Under the pieces are notes generated by a model. That model had not been told where the DNA came from. It made no database searches and saw only the letters and a program-made list of their open reading frames with translations. DNA of 64,000 nucleotides, from the NCBI RefSeq assembly GCF_028715765.1, contig NZ_JAQURE010000010.1, forward strand, positions 1 through 64,000. Direction: 5' to 3'. The DNA is from Rhodoferax sp. GTDB lineage: Bacteria > Pseudomonadota > Gammaproteobacteria > Burkholderiales > Burkholderiaceae_C. This document shows, piece after piece, positions 8,840 to 16,528 of this stretch. Position numbers and translations under genes: made by a program. Position 1 is the stretch's first letter. Each line of letters starts with the position of its first letter.

Positions 8840-9244
8840 TCAAACCATCCAGTCTTCAAGTTTCAAGTGCGGCACATTTTCAAAATGGCGGGTGTTGTGG
8901 GTGACCAGAATCAGCTTTTCGGCCAGGGCGTGGGCGGCGATCAGCGTGTCCATGTCGCCGATGGGTTTGCCCTGGGTCTTGAGAGCGTGTTTGAGCACAC
9001 CATATTGGTCTGCCGCTTCATTACTCCAGTCCACGCTCGGCAGTCGCAAGAAAAATCCATCAATCAGAGGGCGGCGGCGGTCTTCAGGTGTCATACCCAT
9101 TTGCCCGTAGCGCAGTTCAGCGCGGGTGATGACCGAAATAACAATGGTGCGATGTTTGAGTGCGTCGTTAACGCGTTCTTCCAACGCAGGCAACGATCGT
9201 CGCAAGTAATAGCTGACGATATTGGTATCGAGCATGTAGCGCAT
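8840..9244 (-). CDS. vapC: VapC-type PIN-domain ribonuclease toxin
   Basis: This 134-residue PIN-domain protein is the toxin of a VapBC pair; family members cleave RNA, often initiator tRNA or rRNA. The PIN acidic set is visible: Asp6 in YMLDTNIVSYY, Glu43 in RAELRYG, Asp97 and Asp99 in GDMDTLIAAHA, followed by THNTRHF, typical of the VapC/MvpT subgroup. An upstream in-frame start at 9256 exists, but the ATG at 9244 overlaps the vapB stop as TGATG, the usual coupling in such pairs, and gives the expected length. All catalytic residues appear intact. It sits between the antitoxin gene and the methylase gene with no room for a separate promoter, so toxin expression is tied to the defence operon. 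Confidence 0.92.
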   Translation of the reverse strand: MRYMLDTNIVSYYLRRSLPALEERVNDALKHRTIVISVITRAELRYGQMGMTPEDRRRPLIDGFFLRLPSVDWSNEAADQYGVLKHALKTQGKPIGDMDTLIAAHALAEKLILVTHNTRHFENVPHLKLEDWMV

Positions 9245-9498
9245 CACGCATCCCACCCTTCAAAAGGACTGGGTCGGGGTGCATCATCACGGGGTTGTAA
9301 AAACTCTTCCGAGGGTGGCAGTGCCCGCAATTCAGCCAAAAAAGCTTCCAATTCGTCTTTTTGGGGCTTAGGCTGAATGGTGATGATGCCGTCTCTAGAT
9401 TTGCTGATCCAGACTTCTTCGCTGTTCAGCCGAAACGCCTTGGGCAAGCGAATGGCTTGGCTATTGCCTGTGGTAAAAACTTTGGCGGTGGCAATCAT
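9244..9498 (-). CDS. vapB: VapB-type antitoxin, AbrB/SpoVT fold
   Basis: This 84-residue antitoxin carries an N-terminal swapped-hairpin AbrB DNA-binding domain (AKVFTTGNSQAIRLPKAFRL) and a C-terminal acidic, proline-rich tail that would wrap the VapC toxin. Family members neutralise the PIN toxin and, as a complex, repress their own promoter. The open frame runs up to 9552, but the ATG at 9498 fits the family start and has AAGGAT at suitable distance. A perfect 10-bp inverted repeat begins 15 bases upstream and is the likely operator. The frame upstream overlaps the end of the helicase gene only if the longer start is used. The pairing with vapC is clear. Confidence 0.9.
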   Translation of the reverse strand: MIATAKVFTTGNSQAIRLPKAFRLNSEEVWISKSRDGIITIQPKPQKDELEAFLAELRALPPSEEFLQPRDDAPRPSPFEGWDA

Positions 9499-9512
9499 GG
9501 TGTATATCCTTG

Positions 9513-9540
9513 AAAGTAGATATGAAAACGTATCTACTTT
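9513..9540 (-). promoter_or_regulatory. 10-bp inverted repeat upstream of vapB, probable VapBC operator
   Basis: AAAGTAGATA at 9513-9522 and TATCTACTTT at 9531-9540 are perfect inverted repeats with an 8-base spacer. The site lies 15 bases before the vapB ATG and covers the helicase stop codon (9534-9536). Palindromes at this place are the usual binding sites of VapB/VapBC. It could equally form an RNA hairpin affecting read-through from the helicase gene. Confidence 0.65.
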
Positions 9541-12500
9541 ATCACCAACCAAGTGACCAGCTCAAAGTCTTGCTGCCCTTGCACCGCCTGCGCAGCATCC
9601 ATCAATTTGCCGCCGCGCCCACTGAACAGGTTGGCAGCGTTTTTCTGGCCGAATTGCGCCACGATGGCTTTGACAGCTTTGTCCAGCAGGGCGGAATAGG
9701 CGTGCATGTCTTGGCCGTGTTGCGTCTCGGTGTCAAACAGTTGGCACAGTTCGGCATAGGGCGTGGTTTGGCCCTGGCACAGGGCGCGAAAGATGTCGAG
9801 CACTTGTTTGGGCGCGGTGAAGTTGTAGCGCAGCGTGCCGTCGGCCTGGATGTAGACCAGAAAGAAGGGGCTCAAGGGGTTGACGGTTTCAAGGGGTTTA
9901 CCGGATTGTGGTTCACTGGCCACACGGGTTTGCCGCAGGCAGTAAATCACTCCTGATTGAATAGCTGCTTGCGCTTTATTTATAAGCTCTACAGCCGTTT
10001 TTGGCACAGGAACCACAGCATACAAGCCAAGTGGTGCGTCGTGCAGCAGGCGTTGGTTGGCGGTGATAAAGTTGCTCAGGTCTAGCCGAAAATCGTCCAG
10101 CGTGAATTGGTTCAAAGCCACGGATTCGTTAAAGTCTTCCAGGTCCAGCACTTCGTCACGCAGGCGCATGAGCTGGATGTCGCGGTATTTCAGGTCTTGG
10201 GTGATCAGGTCTTCAATCTCTGAGCTGGTCAGGATGTTGTCTTCGTTGGTGGCGGCAATGTCTACCAGCGCCATGCGGGCTTCAACCCGGTTTTTCAGGT
10301 TGATGTACTTGTTGAGGTCAGGTGTCGGCCAGAAGTTGATGAGCTGGATGCTGGCGTTGGGGCTGCCAATGCGGTCAATGCGGCCAAAGCGCTGGATGAT
10401 GCGCACCGGGTTCCAGTGGATGTCGTAGTTGACCAGCAGGTCGCAGTCTTGCAGGTTTTGGCCTTCGCTGATGCAGTCAGTGGCAATCAGGATGTCAATT
10501 TCAGCGTTTTGTGCCAAGGCAGACATTTTGTGGCGCTGCTTGGCGCGTGGGGCAAAGTGGGTCAGGATGTGGTTGTACTCTGGCTTGCCAAAAGTGCAGC
10601 GGTTGGGGCGCGCACCGCCTGACACCAGACCGATATGAACTTTGAGGGTGTCAGTGGCCCAGCCCTCAAGCTGTTCATACAGGTAGGCGGCCGTGTCAGC
10701 AAAGGCGCAAAACACGATGACCTTGCGGTTGGGCTCACCGTGCGTGTTGGTGGTGGGCTGGGTGGTTTTGCTGTGAATGATTTTTTTCAGCTCGGCCAAC
10801 TTGGCATCGCGCTCAGGGGTCACGCCTCCGGCGCTCTCGGCCAGCATGGCGAGCTGGCGCTTGTCGGCGGCCAGGTCGGCCAGCCAGCGGTCAATGTCCA
10901 TGTGTTGCATGGCGTATTTCAGGCTACCCACTTCAAAGGCTTCACGCAGTTCGTCGTCTTCTTCGGCATCCAATATGAACAAATTGGCCTGTAAATTTTG
11001 TGGCTGGCTGTCACGCAGGTTTTTAAAGGCTTGCAGGCGCTCTTCAAGGGCTTCAATCTTGTCCACCGTGCGGTTCATTGTGATGGCAAACGATTTGACA
11101 GAGCTTTCCAGCCGCTTCAAAAAGTTCACCTTCATCATGCCAATCAAAAACTCTTCACGTTTTTGCTGGCTGAAGTTGCGCACATCGGCATCGCTTTTGT
11201 AGTGGTCTTTGAACTGGGGCAGCACGTAGATGGAGGGCTTGAAGAGTGAGAGCTGGTATTTTTCAATCTCATCGTTGAGCTTGTCGTAGGTGGGAAAGCG
11301 GTGTTTGCTGTCAATGTCTGCATACACTGACACCGGCTTGGCGCGTGTGGGGAACTGGCCAATGCGCGCCATGCTGGCTTTGTAATATTTTTGAATGTGG
11401 CGGCGCGAGCGGGCAATGGTCAGCTCGTCGAGCAGGGTGAAAAAGCCCGCAGGCAGCTTGTCCATCAGGTCTTTGGTGCTGCGCTCGCCGGTGACTGGGC
11501 GTTTAGCCCACTGTCCAAAGGTTTTTTGCGCGGCGTCAAGGGTTTGCTTGATGCTGGCAATGCCGGTGCTGGGCTGCAGTGCGTGGTCTTGCCCCTCAGA
11601 TACCAAATAAAGCTGGTTGCGCAGGTCTTTCAGGTCGTTGTTGACCGGGGTGGCCGAGAGCAGCATCACCTTGGTTTTGACACCAGCTTGGATGATGTCT
11701 TGCATCAGCCGCTCATAGCGGCTGAGCCGCACTACGTTGCCATCAGCATCAGTTCGGCCTTTGACGTTGTTGCGAAAGTTGTGCGACTCGTCAATCACCA
11801 CCAGGTCAAAGTGGCCCCAGTTCAGGGTGCTCAAGTTCACATCACCGGCTTGGCCACTGTCACGCGACAGGTCGGTGTGTGAGAGCACGGTGTAGGCAAA
11901 TTTGTCGTTTACAAACGGGTTGAGCGCACTGGCGTTTTGCGCCAGATACACGGTCCAGTTGTCACGCAGTTTTTTGGGGCACAGCACCAATACGCGGCGG
12001 TCGCGCTGCTCAAAGTATTTGATGACCGCCAACGCGGTGTAGGTTTTGCCCAGGCCCACACTGTCGGCCAGGATACAGCCGTTGTGCCGGTTGATTTTTT
12101 GAATGGCGGCTTTGGCTCCGTCTTTTTGAAATTCAAACAGGGTTTGCCAGATGTCGGTGGCGGTGATGGCGGTGTTGTCAAAAAATTGGGCTTGCTCTTT
12201 TTGCCCGGCCAAATACGCCTCAAACACATGAAACAGAGTTTTGAAGTAAATGAACTCGGGTGAGTGGTCTACATAGAGCTGCGCCAGGTAGTCAAGCACC
12301 TGTGTTTTAACGTCTTGTACCAGTGTGGTGTCTTGCCAAAGTTCGTCAAACCAGGCTTTGAGATCGGTGCGGTCGCGGTCGCTGTCAATCACCATGTTGA
12401 GCTCAATGTTGGGCACATCAGACAGGCCCAACCCACGCTGGGTAAAGTTGGAACTGCCCATGAGGGCGTATTCACGGTGGCCATCAAAGATGTGGTACAG

Positions 12501-12881
12501 CTTGCCGTGCAGCAGGTTGGACTCGACCACAGAGCGAATCTCGACCTTGGTTTCAATCCACTGGGCGCAGCGCCGGGCAACGTTTTTTTGCTGCAGGCGG
12601 TTTGCAAGCGTCAGCCCTTCGTCTTCCATCTTGAACGCTTTTTTATCGGTTTTCTCGGGATCCAAGGATTGGATGAAGCGGGGTTCGCCAAAAAGAAATT
12701 GCAAAGAATCTATGCCGTCAAGCTGCTTGCTTAACGCTTCATAGGCGTAAATGGTGAAGTAGGCTGAGACGATGGACAGGGCGCTGCCCGAGCTGACCCT
12801 GGCGTTTAAAAAATCGACCACGCGGCCACGTTGGCGGTTGTCTTTGATGCCTTGTGGCAAGGTTTGGGATGCTGGTGTCAT
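9534..12881 (-). CDS. PLD-nuclease / SNF2-helicase fusion, probable restriction arm
   Basis: This protein of 1115 residues joins an N-terminal phospholipase-D-type nuclease-like domain to an SNF2 (superfamily 2) helicase. In the first part HGK at 125-127 followed by GSSNFTQRG at 142-150 is the HxK...GSxN pattern of a PLD half-site. The helicase has Walker A DSVGLGKT at 273-280, DESH at 364-367, SATPVNND as motif III, and QRFGRIDRIGS as motif VI. The frame opens at 12968, but the ATG at 12881 follows AGAGAGG at good spacing. One copy of the dispersed repeat lies in frame near the C-terminus. It is the first gene of the run helicase-vapBC-methylase-ATPase. PLD plus SNF2 suggests translocation-coupled cleavage of unmodified DNA, by analogy with type I/III restriction; no experiment is implied. 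Confidence 0.85.
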   Translation of the reverse strand: MTPASQTLPQGIKDNRQRGRVVDFLNARVSSGSALSIVSAYFTIYAYEALSKQLDGIDSLQFLFGEPRFIQSLDPEKTDKKAFKMEDEGLTLANRLQQKNVARRCAQWIETKVEIRSVVESNLLHGKLYHIFDGHREYALMGSSNFTQRGLGLSDVPNIELNMVIDSDRDRTDLKAWFDELWQDTTLVQDVKTQVLDYLAQLYVDHSPEFIYFKTLFHVFEAYLAGQKEQAQFFDNTAITATDIWQTLFEFQKDGAKAAIQKINRHNGCILADSVGLGKTYTALAVIKYFEQRDRRVLVLCPKKLRDNWTVYLAQNASALNPFVNDKFAYTVLSHTDLSRDSGQAGDVNLSTLNWGHFDLVVIDESHNFRNNVKGRTDADGNVVRLSRYERLMQDIIQAGVKTKVMLLSATPVNNDLKDLRNQLYLVSEGQDHALQPSTGIASIKQTLDAAQKTFGQWAKRPVTGERSTKDLMDKLPAGFFTLLDELTIARSRRHIQKYYKASMARIGQFPTRAKPVSVYADIDSKHRFPTYDKLNDEIEKYQLSLFKPSIYVLPQFKDHYKSDADVRNFSQQKREEFLIGMMKVNFLKRLESSVKSFAITMNRTVDKIEALEERLQAFKNLRDSQPQNLQANLFILDAEEDDELREAFEVGSLKYAMQHMDIDRWLADLAADKRQLAMLAESAGGVTPERDAKLAELKKIIHSKTTQPTTNTHGEPNRKVIVFCAFADTAAYLYEQLEGWATDTLKVHIGLVSGGARPNRCTFGKPEYNHILTHFAPRAKQRHKMSALAQNAEIDILIATDCISEGQNLQDCDLLVNYDIHWNPVRIIQRFGRIDRIGSPNASIQLINFWPTPDLNKYINLKNRVEARMALVDIAATNEDNILTSSEIEDLITQDLKYRDIQLMRLRDEVLDLEDFNESVALNQFTLDDFRLDLSNFITANQRLLHDAPLGLYAVVPVPKTAVELINKAQAAIQSGVIYCLRQTRVASEPQSGKPLETVNPLSPFFLVYIQADGTLRYNFTAPKQVLDIFRALCQGQTTPYAELCQLFDTETQHGQDMHAYSALLDKAVKAIVAQFGQKNAANLFSGRGGKLMDAAQAVQGQQDFELVTWLVIK
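9957..10001. repeat. Dispersed palindromic repeat inside the helicase gene
   Basis: ATAGCTGCTTGCGCTTTAT and TATAAGCTCTACAGCCG match the family consensus. It is read in frame as ELINKAQAAIQ within the SNF2 protein, the same peptide register as the copies in recB and recC. Confidence 0.8.
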
Positions 12882-12974
12882 GTTTGCCTCTCTGTAAGGC
12901 ACATGATAAAGCGCCAGTCGCTCAGCTATTTGGGTAGCATGGCGCTTGCCGGGCAGGTGCCGCTGCACCTTCGG

Positions 12975-14489
12975 CTAATTTTTGGCCAACCGGGTTGGCT
13001 TTTTGCCTTTTGCCAGCTGCTGGCGCGCTACAGGGTTGCGCCGGGCCTTGGCTTTTCTGACGGTGGCGCGAGCTGGCAAGTACAGCACCACGGCTTGACC
13101 TGTTTTGAACGATGCACTGGTGCTGACCTTGTTCCACTGGGCGACCGAGGCTGCACTCACCGCAAAGCGCTTGGCCAGGCTGGCCACGGTGTCTTTGCGT
13201 CCGGCTTTCACCGTGGTTCTACGCAGCACCACCTCAGGCGCCAGCGACAACTGGCCGTTGTCGGCAATGTGTTCTGCCACATCCACGTTCAACCCCGCCG
13301 CACGTCGCACCAATAGGGTAGAACCAGCTTTGATCAACATGCGCGGCGGGATGTTGTTGACGGCGCGCAATTCGGCTTCGGTCATGCCAACCCGCTTGGC
13401 TGCCGCTGCCAGGTTCAGGGTGGCGGGTGCGACCCAAGCCGTCCAGCTGGCCAGTTGGCCACCGGTATAAGCTTCCAAGTTAGCTTGATAGCGCTCAGCG
13501 TTGTCCCACGGCAGCAGCATCTGCGCTGTGCCCGAGGCCAGCAACACCGGCTTGTTGAATGACGGGTTGAGCGCTTTGAAATCTTCTAGCGGGACTTCGG
13601 CCAATTGGGCGGCCAAGGCCACATCAATGTCACGATCCACCTCAACGCTTTGAAAGTAGGGGTGGTTGTTGATGACGGGCAGCGTGACACGAAAAGCTTC
13701 GGGATTGGCCACCAAATTTTTCACCGCTTGCAGCTTGGGCACATACATGCGGGTTTCCATCGGCATGGGCAAGTCTGTGTAGGCGGTGCTTTGCCCGCTG
13801 CGGGCAGCTTTGTCCATGGCGCGTTTGACGCTGCCTTCGCCCCAGTTGTAAGCGGCCAGCGCCAAATGCCAGTCGCCAAACATGCCGTAGAGTTTTTGCA
13901 TGTAGTCCAGCGCCGCCCGGGTGGACTCGATCACGTCGCGGCGGTCGTCTCGAAACAGGTTTTGCTTCAACTCAAATTGCCGCCCTGTGGCTGGCATGAA
14001 TTGCCACATGCCGGCCGCCTTGGCAGTGGACACCGCTTGCGGGTTAAAGGCGCTTTCAATAAAAGGCAACAACGCCAACTCTGAGGGCATGCCGCGCCGC
14101 TCCAACTCTTCAACAATGTAAAACAGGTATTTGTTGCCACGCTCGGTCATGCGCGCCACGTAATCTGGGCGGCTGCTGTACCACAGCTCGCGCTCGCGCA
14201 CCAAGTTGTTGTCCAAGTCAGGCATGGCAAAGCCGCGGCGAATGCGCTCCCACAAATCCACCGGGGGCTGCAGCGCTTGCACGTATTGAGAGCCCAGTTG
14301 GGTGTTGGCCAAGGGTTTCAAACCACCTGAGGGGTAAATCAAATCACCAGCTTGGACATTGGGCGTGGCATCTGCTTGGGCAGCAGGGTCTATCGCACCC
14401 TCAAGCGGCGATGGGGTCAAGCCAGGCGCAGCGCAGCCCACCAGCCAGACGCAGGCTGCCAGAGCGGCAGCACGAAAAAAGGTTTTCAA
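12975..14489 (-). CDS. mltD: Membrane-bound lytic murein transglycosylase D
   Basis: This 504-residue lipoprotein cleaves the glycan strands of peptidoglycan, releasing 1,6-anhydro products, at the outer membrane. A lipoprotein signal with lipobox LVGC places the lipid on Cys19. The SLT domain follows (about 115-260) with the catalytic Glu145 in LPFIESAFNPQA, then AAGMWQFMPATGR and LALAAYNWGEG. Two C-terminal LysM-type repeats (about 355-400 and 420-470) would bind glycan. The tail is Lys/Arg-rich. Its ATG overlaps the gloB stop as ATGA, so the two are co-transcribed; this gloB-mltD pairing is common in Burkholderiales. About 93 bases separate its end from the helicase gene of the defence island. 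Confidence 0.93.
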   Translation of the reverse strand: MKTFFRAAALAACVWLVGCAAPGLTPSPLEGAIDPAAQADATPNVQAGDLIYPSGGLKPLANTQLGSQYVQALQPPVDLWERIRRGFAMPDLDNNLVRERELWYSSRPDYVARMTERGNKYLFYIVEELERRGMPSELALLPFIESAFNPQAVSTAKAAGMWQFMPATGRQFELKQNLFRDDRRDVIESTRAALDYMQKLYGMFGDWHLALAAYNWGEGSVKRAMDKAARSGQSTAYTDLPMPMETRMYVPKLQAVKNLVANPEAFRVTLPVINNHPYFQSVEVDRDIDVALAAQLAEVPLEDFKALNPSFNKPVLLASGTAQMLLPWDNAERYQANLEAYTGGQLASWTAWVAPATLNLAAAAKRVGMTEAELRAVNNIPPRMLIKAGSTLLVRRAAGLNVDVAEHIADNGQLSLAPEVVLRRTTVKAGRKDTVASLAKRFAVSAASVAQWNKVSTSASFKTGQAVVLYLPARATVRKAKARRNPVARQQLAKGKKPTRLAKN

Positions 14490-15253
14490 AATTGATCTTT
14501 CCAGGCACGCAAAGCCGCAAACACATCGACAGGGCTGTGTGCGTGGTTGTTGCGCTGTTGCACCGCATGCGCCACGGCGGGCAGATGGGTGCGTAAAAAA
14601 GGGTTCACCAGCCGCTCAAGCGCCAAGGTGGACGGCAAGGTGGGCTGGTGGGCTTGGCGCAGTGCCTGTGCGCGCTGTTGGTAGGCCGCGGTGTCGGCAT
14701 TGTCAGGCTCCACTGCCAAAGCAAATTGCAAGCTGCCCAAGGTGTACTCATGGGCGCAGCACACTCGGGTGGCAGCGGGCAGGGCGGCCAGCCGCGTCAA
14801 TGACTGAAGCATCTGCGCGGGCGTGCCTTCAAACAAGCGACCGCAGCCCGCGCTAAACAGCGTGTCGCCACAAAACAGCACCGGGCTCTGGTTGGGTACA
14901 TGGGCAAAGTAAGCCACATGGCCAGCGGTGTGACCTGGCACATGCAGCACCTCAAACGTCAGCCCAAGCGCGCACAGGGTTTGCCCGTCGGCCATGCGTT
15001 GCAGCGGCTCGGGCATGCGCTCCATGCTAGGGCCAAACACCTGCGCACCAGTGGCCTGGCGCAACGCAGCCACGCCGCCAGTGTGATCTTGGTGATGGTG
15101 CGTGACTAGAATCGCCTCCAGCGTCAAGCCCAGTGACTGCAAAGCCTTGAAAACTGGCTGGGCATCACCCGGGTCGACCACCACCGCCCGCTGGTAGTGA
15201 TGCAACATCCAGATGTAGTTGTCGTTGAAAGCAGGGATTGGAATTAACTTCAT
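14486..15253 (-). CDS. gloB: Hydroxyacylglutathione hydrolase (glyoxalase II)
   Basis: This 255-residue metallo-beta-lactamase-fold enzyme hydrolyses S-lactoylglutathione to lactate and glutathione in the cytosolic methylglyoxal pathway. The metal motif THHHQDHTGG is at 51-60 (H52, H54, D56, H57), and CGDTLFSAGCGR and CCAHEYT carry further ligands. The start MKLIPIPAFNDNYIW is the family's usual N-terminus. A TTG six bases upstream is open, but ATG at 15253 is preferred. That ATG shares bases with the divergent ATG of the methyltransferase (sequence CATG). A TATAAT lies only about ten bases upstream, so the message may be nearly leaderless. Confidence 0.93.
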   Translation of the reverse strand: MKLIPIPAFNDNYIWMLHHYQRAVVVDPGDAQPVFKALQSLGLTLEAILVTHHHQDHTGGVAALRQATGAQVFGPSMERMPEPLQRMADGQTLCALGLTFEVLHVPGHTAGHVAYFAHVPNQSPVLFCGDTLFSAGCGRLFEGTPAQMLQSLTRLAALPAATRVCCAHEYTLGSLQFALAVEPDNADTAAYQQRAQALRQAHQPTLPSTLALERLVNPFLRTHLPAVAHAVQQRNNHAHSPVDVFAALRAWKDQF

Positions 15254-16016
15254 GGGCAATCAAATTATAGGTTTGCATGACTGGCTGGCGACCCCACCCG
15301 GGGCTTACCTGCTGGACTGGGAGCGCCGTCAAATGGCCGCTTCGGTGGCCGATGTGTTTGGTTTTCACGCCCTGCAACTGGGCTTGCCAGAGCTAGATGC
15401 GCTGGCCGCCAACCGCATGCCGCACCGCTGGCTGGCCACCGAAACTGCACATGACAATGCGGTGTTTCTGACCGAGTTTTCGGCACTGCCGTTCCCCGCC
15501 AACAGCCTGGATTTGGTGGTGCTGCCACACACCCTGGAGCTTACTGCCGACCCCCACGCCGCTTTGCGTGAGGTCTACCGGGTGCTGGTACCAGAAGGGC
15601 GGGTAGTCATCACCGGCTTTAACCCCATGAGCTTGTGGGGGTTTCGCCAGTACCGTGCCCACCTGTACAAACGGCTTGGTTGGCAGCATCTGTTTTTGCC
15701 CGACACGGGTGAATTTTTGGGCTATTTACGCATTCGCGACTGGTTGCGTTTGCTGGGTTTTGAACTTGATTCCGGGCATTTTGGTTGCTACCGGCCCGCA
15801 CTGGCCAACCCCCAGTGGCTGGAGCGGTTTGCCTGGATGGACAGCTTTGGCGCGCGCTGGTGGCCGATACTCGGCGCGGTTTACGCTGTGGTGGCGGTCA
15901 AGCGGGTGCGCGGCATGACGCTGCTCAACCCCACTTGGAAGCCCGCTTTGCGGCTAGCAAATGCTCCTGTTTCAGTAGCTGGTCGCGCAGGTAAATCAAG
16001 CGCTACAGGCCAATAA
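15252..16016 (+). CDS. SAM-dependent methyltransferase-like protein
   Basis: This protein of about 254 residues resembles the class I methyltransferase family next to gloB and rnhA in many proteobacteria. The late Rossmann motifs are visible: FSALPFPANSLDLVVLPHTLE and REVYRVLVPEGRVVITGFNPMSLWG. The canonical glycine-rich motif I is not recognisable; VFGFHALQLGLPEL sits where it should be. Substrate unknown. The ATG at 15252 overlaps the divergent gloB ATG; a TTG at about 15273 is an alternative start. The last residues (after ANAP) and the stop codon come from a copy of the dispersed repeat, so the native C-terminus may have been replaced. rnhA begins 31 bases later on the same strand. Confidence 0.75.
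   Translation: MGNQIIGLHDWLATPPGAYLLDWERRQMAASVADVFGFHALQLGLPELDALAANRMPHRWLATETAHDNAVFLTEFSALPFPANSLDLVVLPHTLELTADPHAALREVYRVLVPEGRVVITGFNPMSLWGFRQYRAHLYKRLGWQHLFLPDTGEFLGYLRIRDWLRLLGFELDSGHFGCYRPALANPQWLERFAWMDSFGARWWPILGAVYAVVAVKRVRGMTLLNPTWKPALRLANAPVSVAGRAGKSSATGQ
15264..15269 (-). promoter_or_regulatory. Candidate -10 box of gloB
   Basis: ATTATA on the plus strand reads TATAAT on the gloB strand, ten bases before the ATG. A start point about seven bases downstream would leave a leader of only a few bases. No good -35 box is visible, and no ribosome-binding site precedes this ATG, which would fit a leaderless message. Confidence 0.4.
15971..16014. repeat. Dispersed palindromic repeat at the methyltransferase 3' end
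   Basis: CAGTAGCTGGTCGCGCAGG and AAGCGCTACAGGCCAAT match the family. The copy encodes the final residues of the methyltransferase (SVAGRAGKSSATGQ region) and leads directly into its TAA. Confidence 0.7.
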
Positions 16017-16046
16017 TGCATATCAACATTGATTTGAGGTGATTTT

Positions 16047-16496
16047 TTGAATCCGATTGACATTTACACCGATGGCGCCTGCAAGGGCAACCCCGGCCCA
16101 GGTGGCTGGGGCGCCTGGCTGAAGTCTGCAGACGCCCAAAAAGAACTTTTTGGTGGCGAGCTGGGCACCACCAACAACCGCATGGAAATGACGGCGGTGA
16201 TTGAGGCGCTGGCGGCTTTGAAGCGCCCATGCAAGGTCACGCTGCATGTGGACAGCCAATACGTGCTCAAAGGCATGACCGAATGGTTGCCCGGCTGGAA
16301 AGCCCGGGGTTGGAAAACCGCCACCAAAGCCCCGGTGAAAAATGTCGACCTGTGGCAGCGGCTGGATGCGCTGGTCAATAGCGGCACACACCAGATTGAA
16401 TGGCGCTGGGTGCGTGGCCACAACGGCAACCCAGGCAACGAACGTGCCGACCAGTTGGCCAACCAAGGCGTCGAGCTGGCTTTGGGTAAGCGCTGA
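16047..16496 (+). CDS. rnhA: Ribonuclease HI
   Basis: This 149-residue enzyme cuts the RNA strand of RNA-DNA hybrids, removing R-loops and primers. The catalytic carboxylates are in place: Asp9 (YTDGA), Glu47 (NRMEMTA), Asp69 (HVDSQY) and Asp135 (ERADQLAN), with the loop His125 in RGHNGNPGN. Length is typical. The initiation codon is TTG at 16047, with GAGGTG a few bases before it; no in-frame ATG is available before the conserved DIYTDGA strand. It follows the methyltransferase by about 30 bases and precedes the RND adaptor by 32. Confidence 0.95.
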   Translation: MNPIDIYTDGACKGNPGPGGWGAWLKSADAQKELFGGELGTTNNRMEMTAVIEALAALKRPCKVTLHVDSQYVLKGMTEWLPGWKARGWKTATKAPVKNVDLWQRLDALVNSGTHQIEWRWVRGHNGNPGNERADQLANQGVELALGKR

Positions 16497-16528
16497 GTGC
16501 AAAGTTAACCTCATCATCGAAAAATTTC

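Noticed and set aside
12721-12755. AGCTGCTTGCTTAACGC resembling the repeat in the PLD domain
   Set aside because: The GCTAGAGG half is missing and the peptide fits the PLD-domain helix, so it is likely chance.
3322-12881. Reading the defence operon as BREX, DISARM or type I restriction
   Set aside because: No PglZ, BrxC, DrmA/DrmB or HsdS-like protein is present; the PLD and SNF2 parts are fused, unlike DISARM where they are separate.
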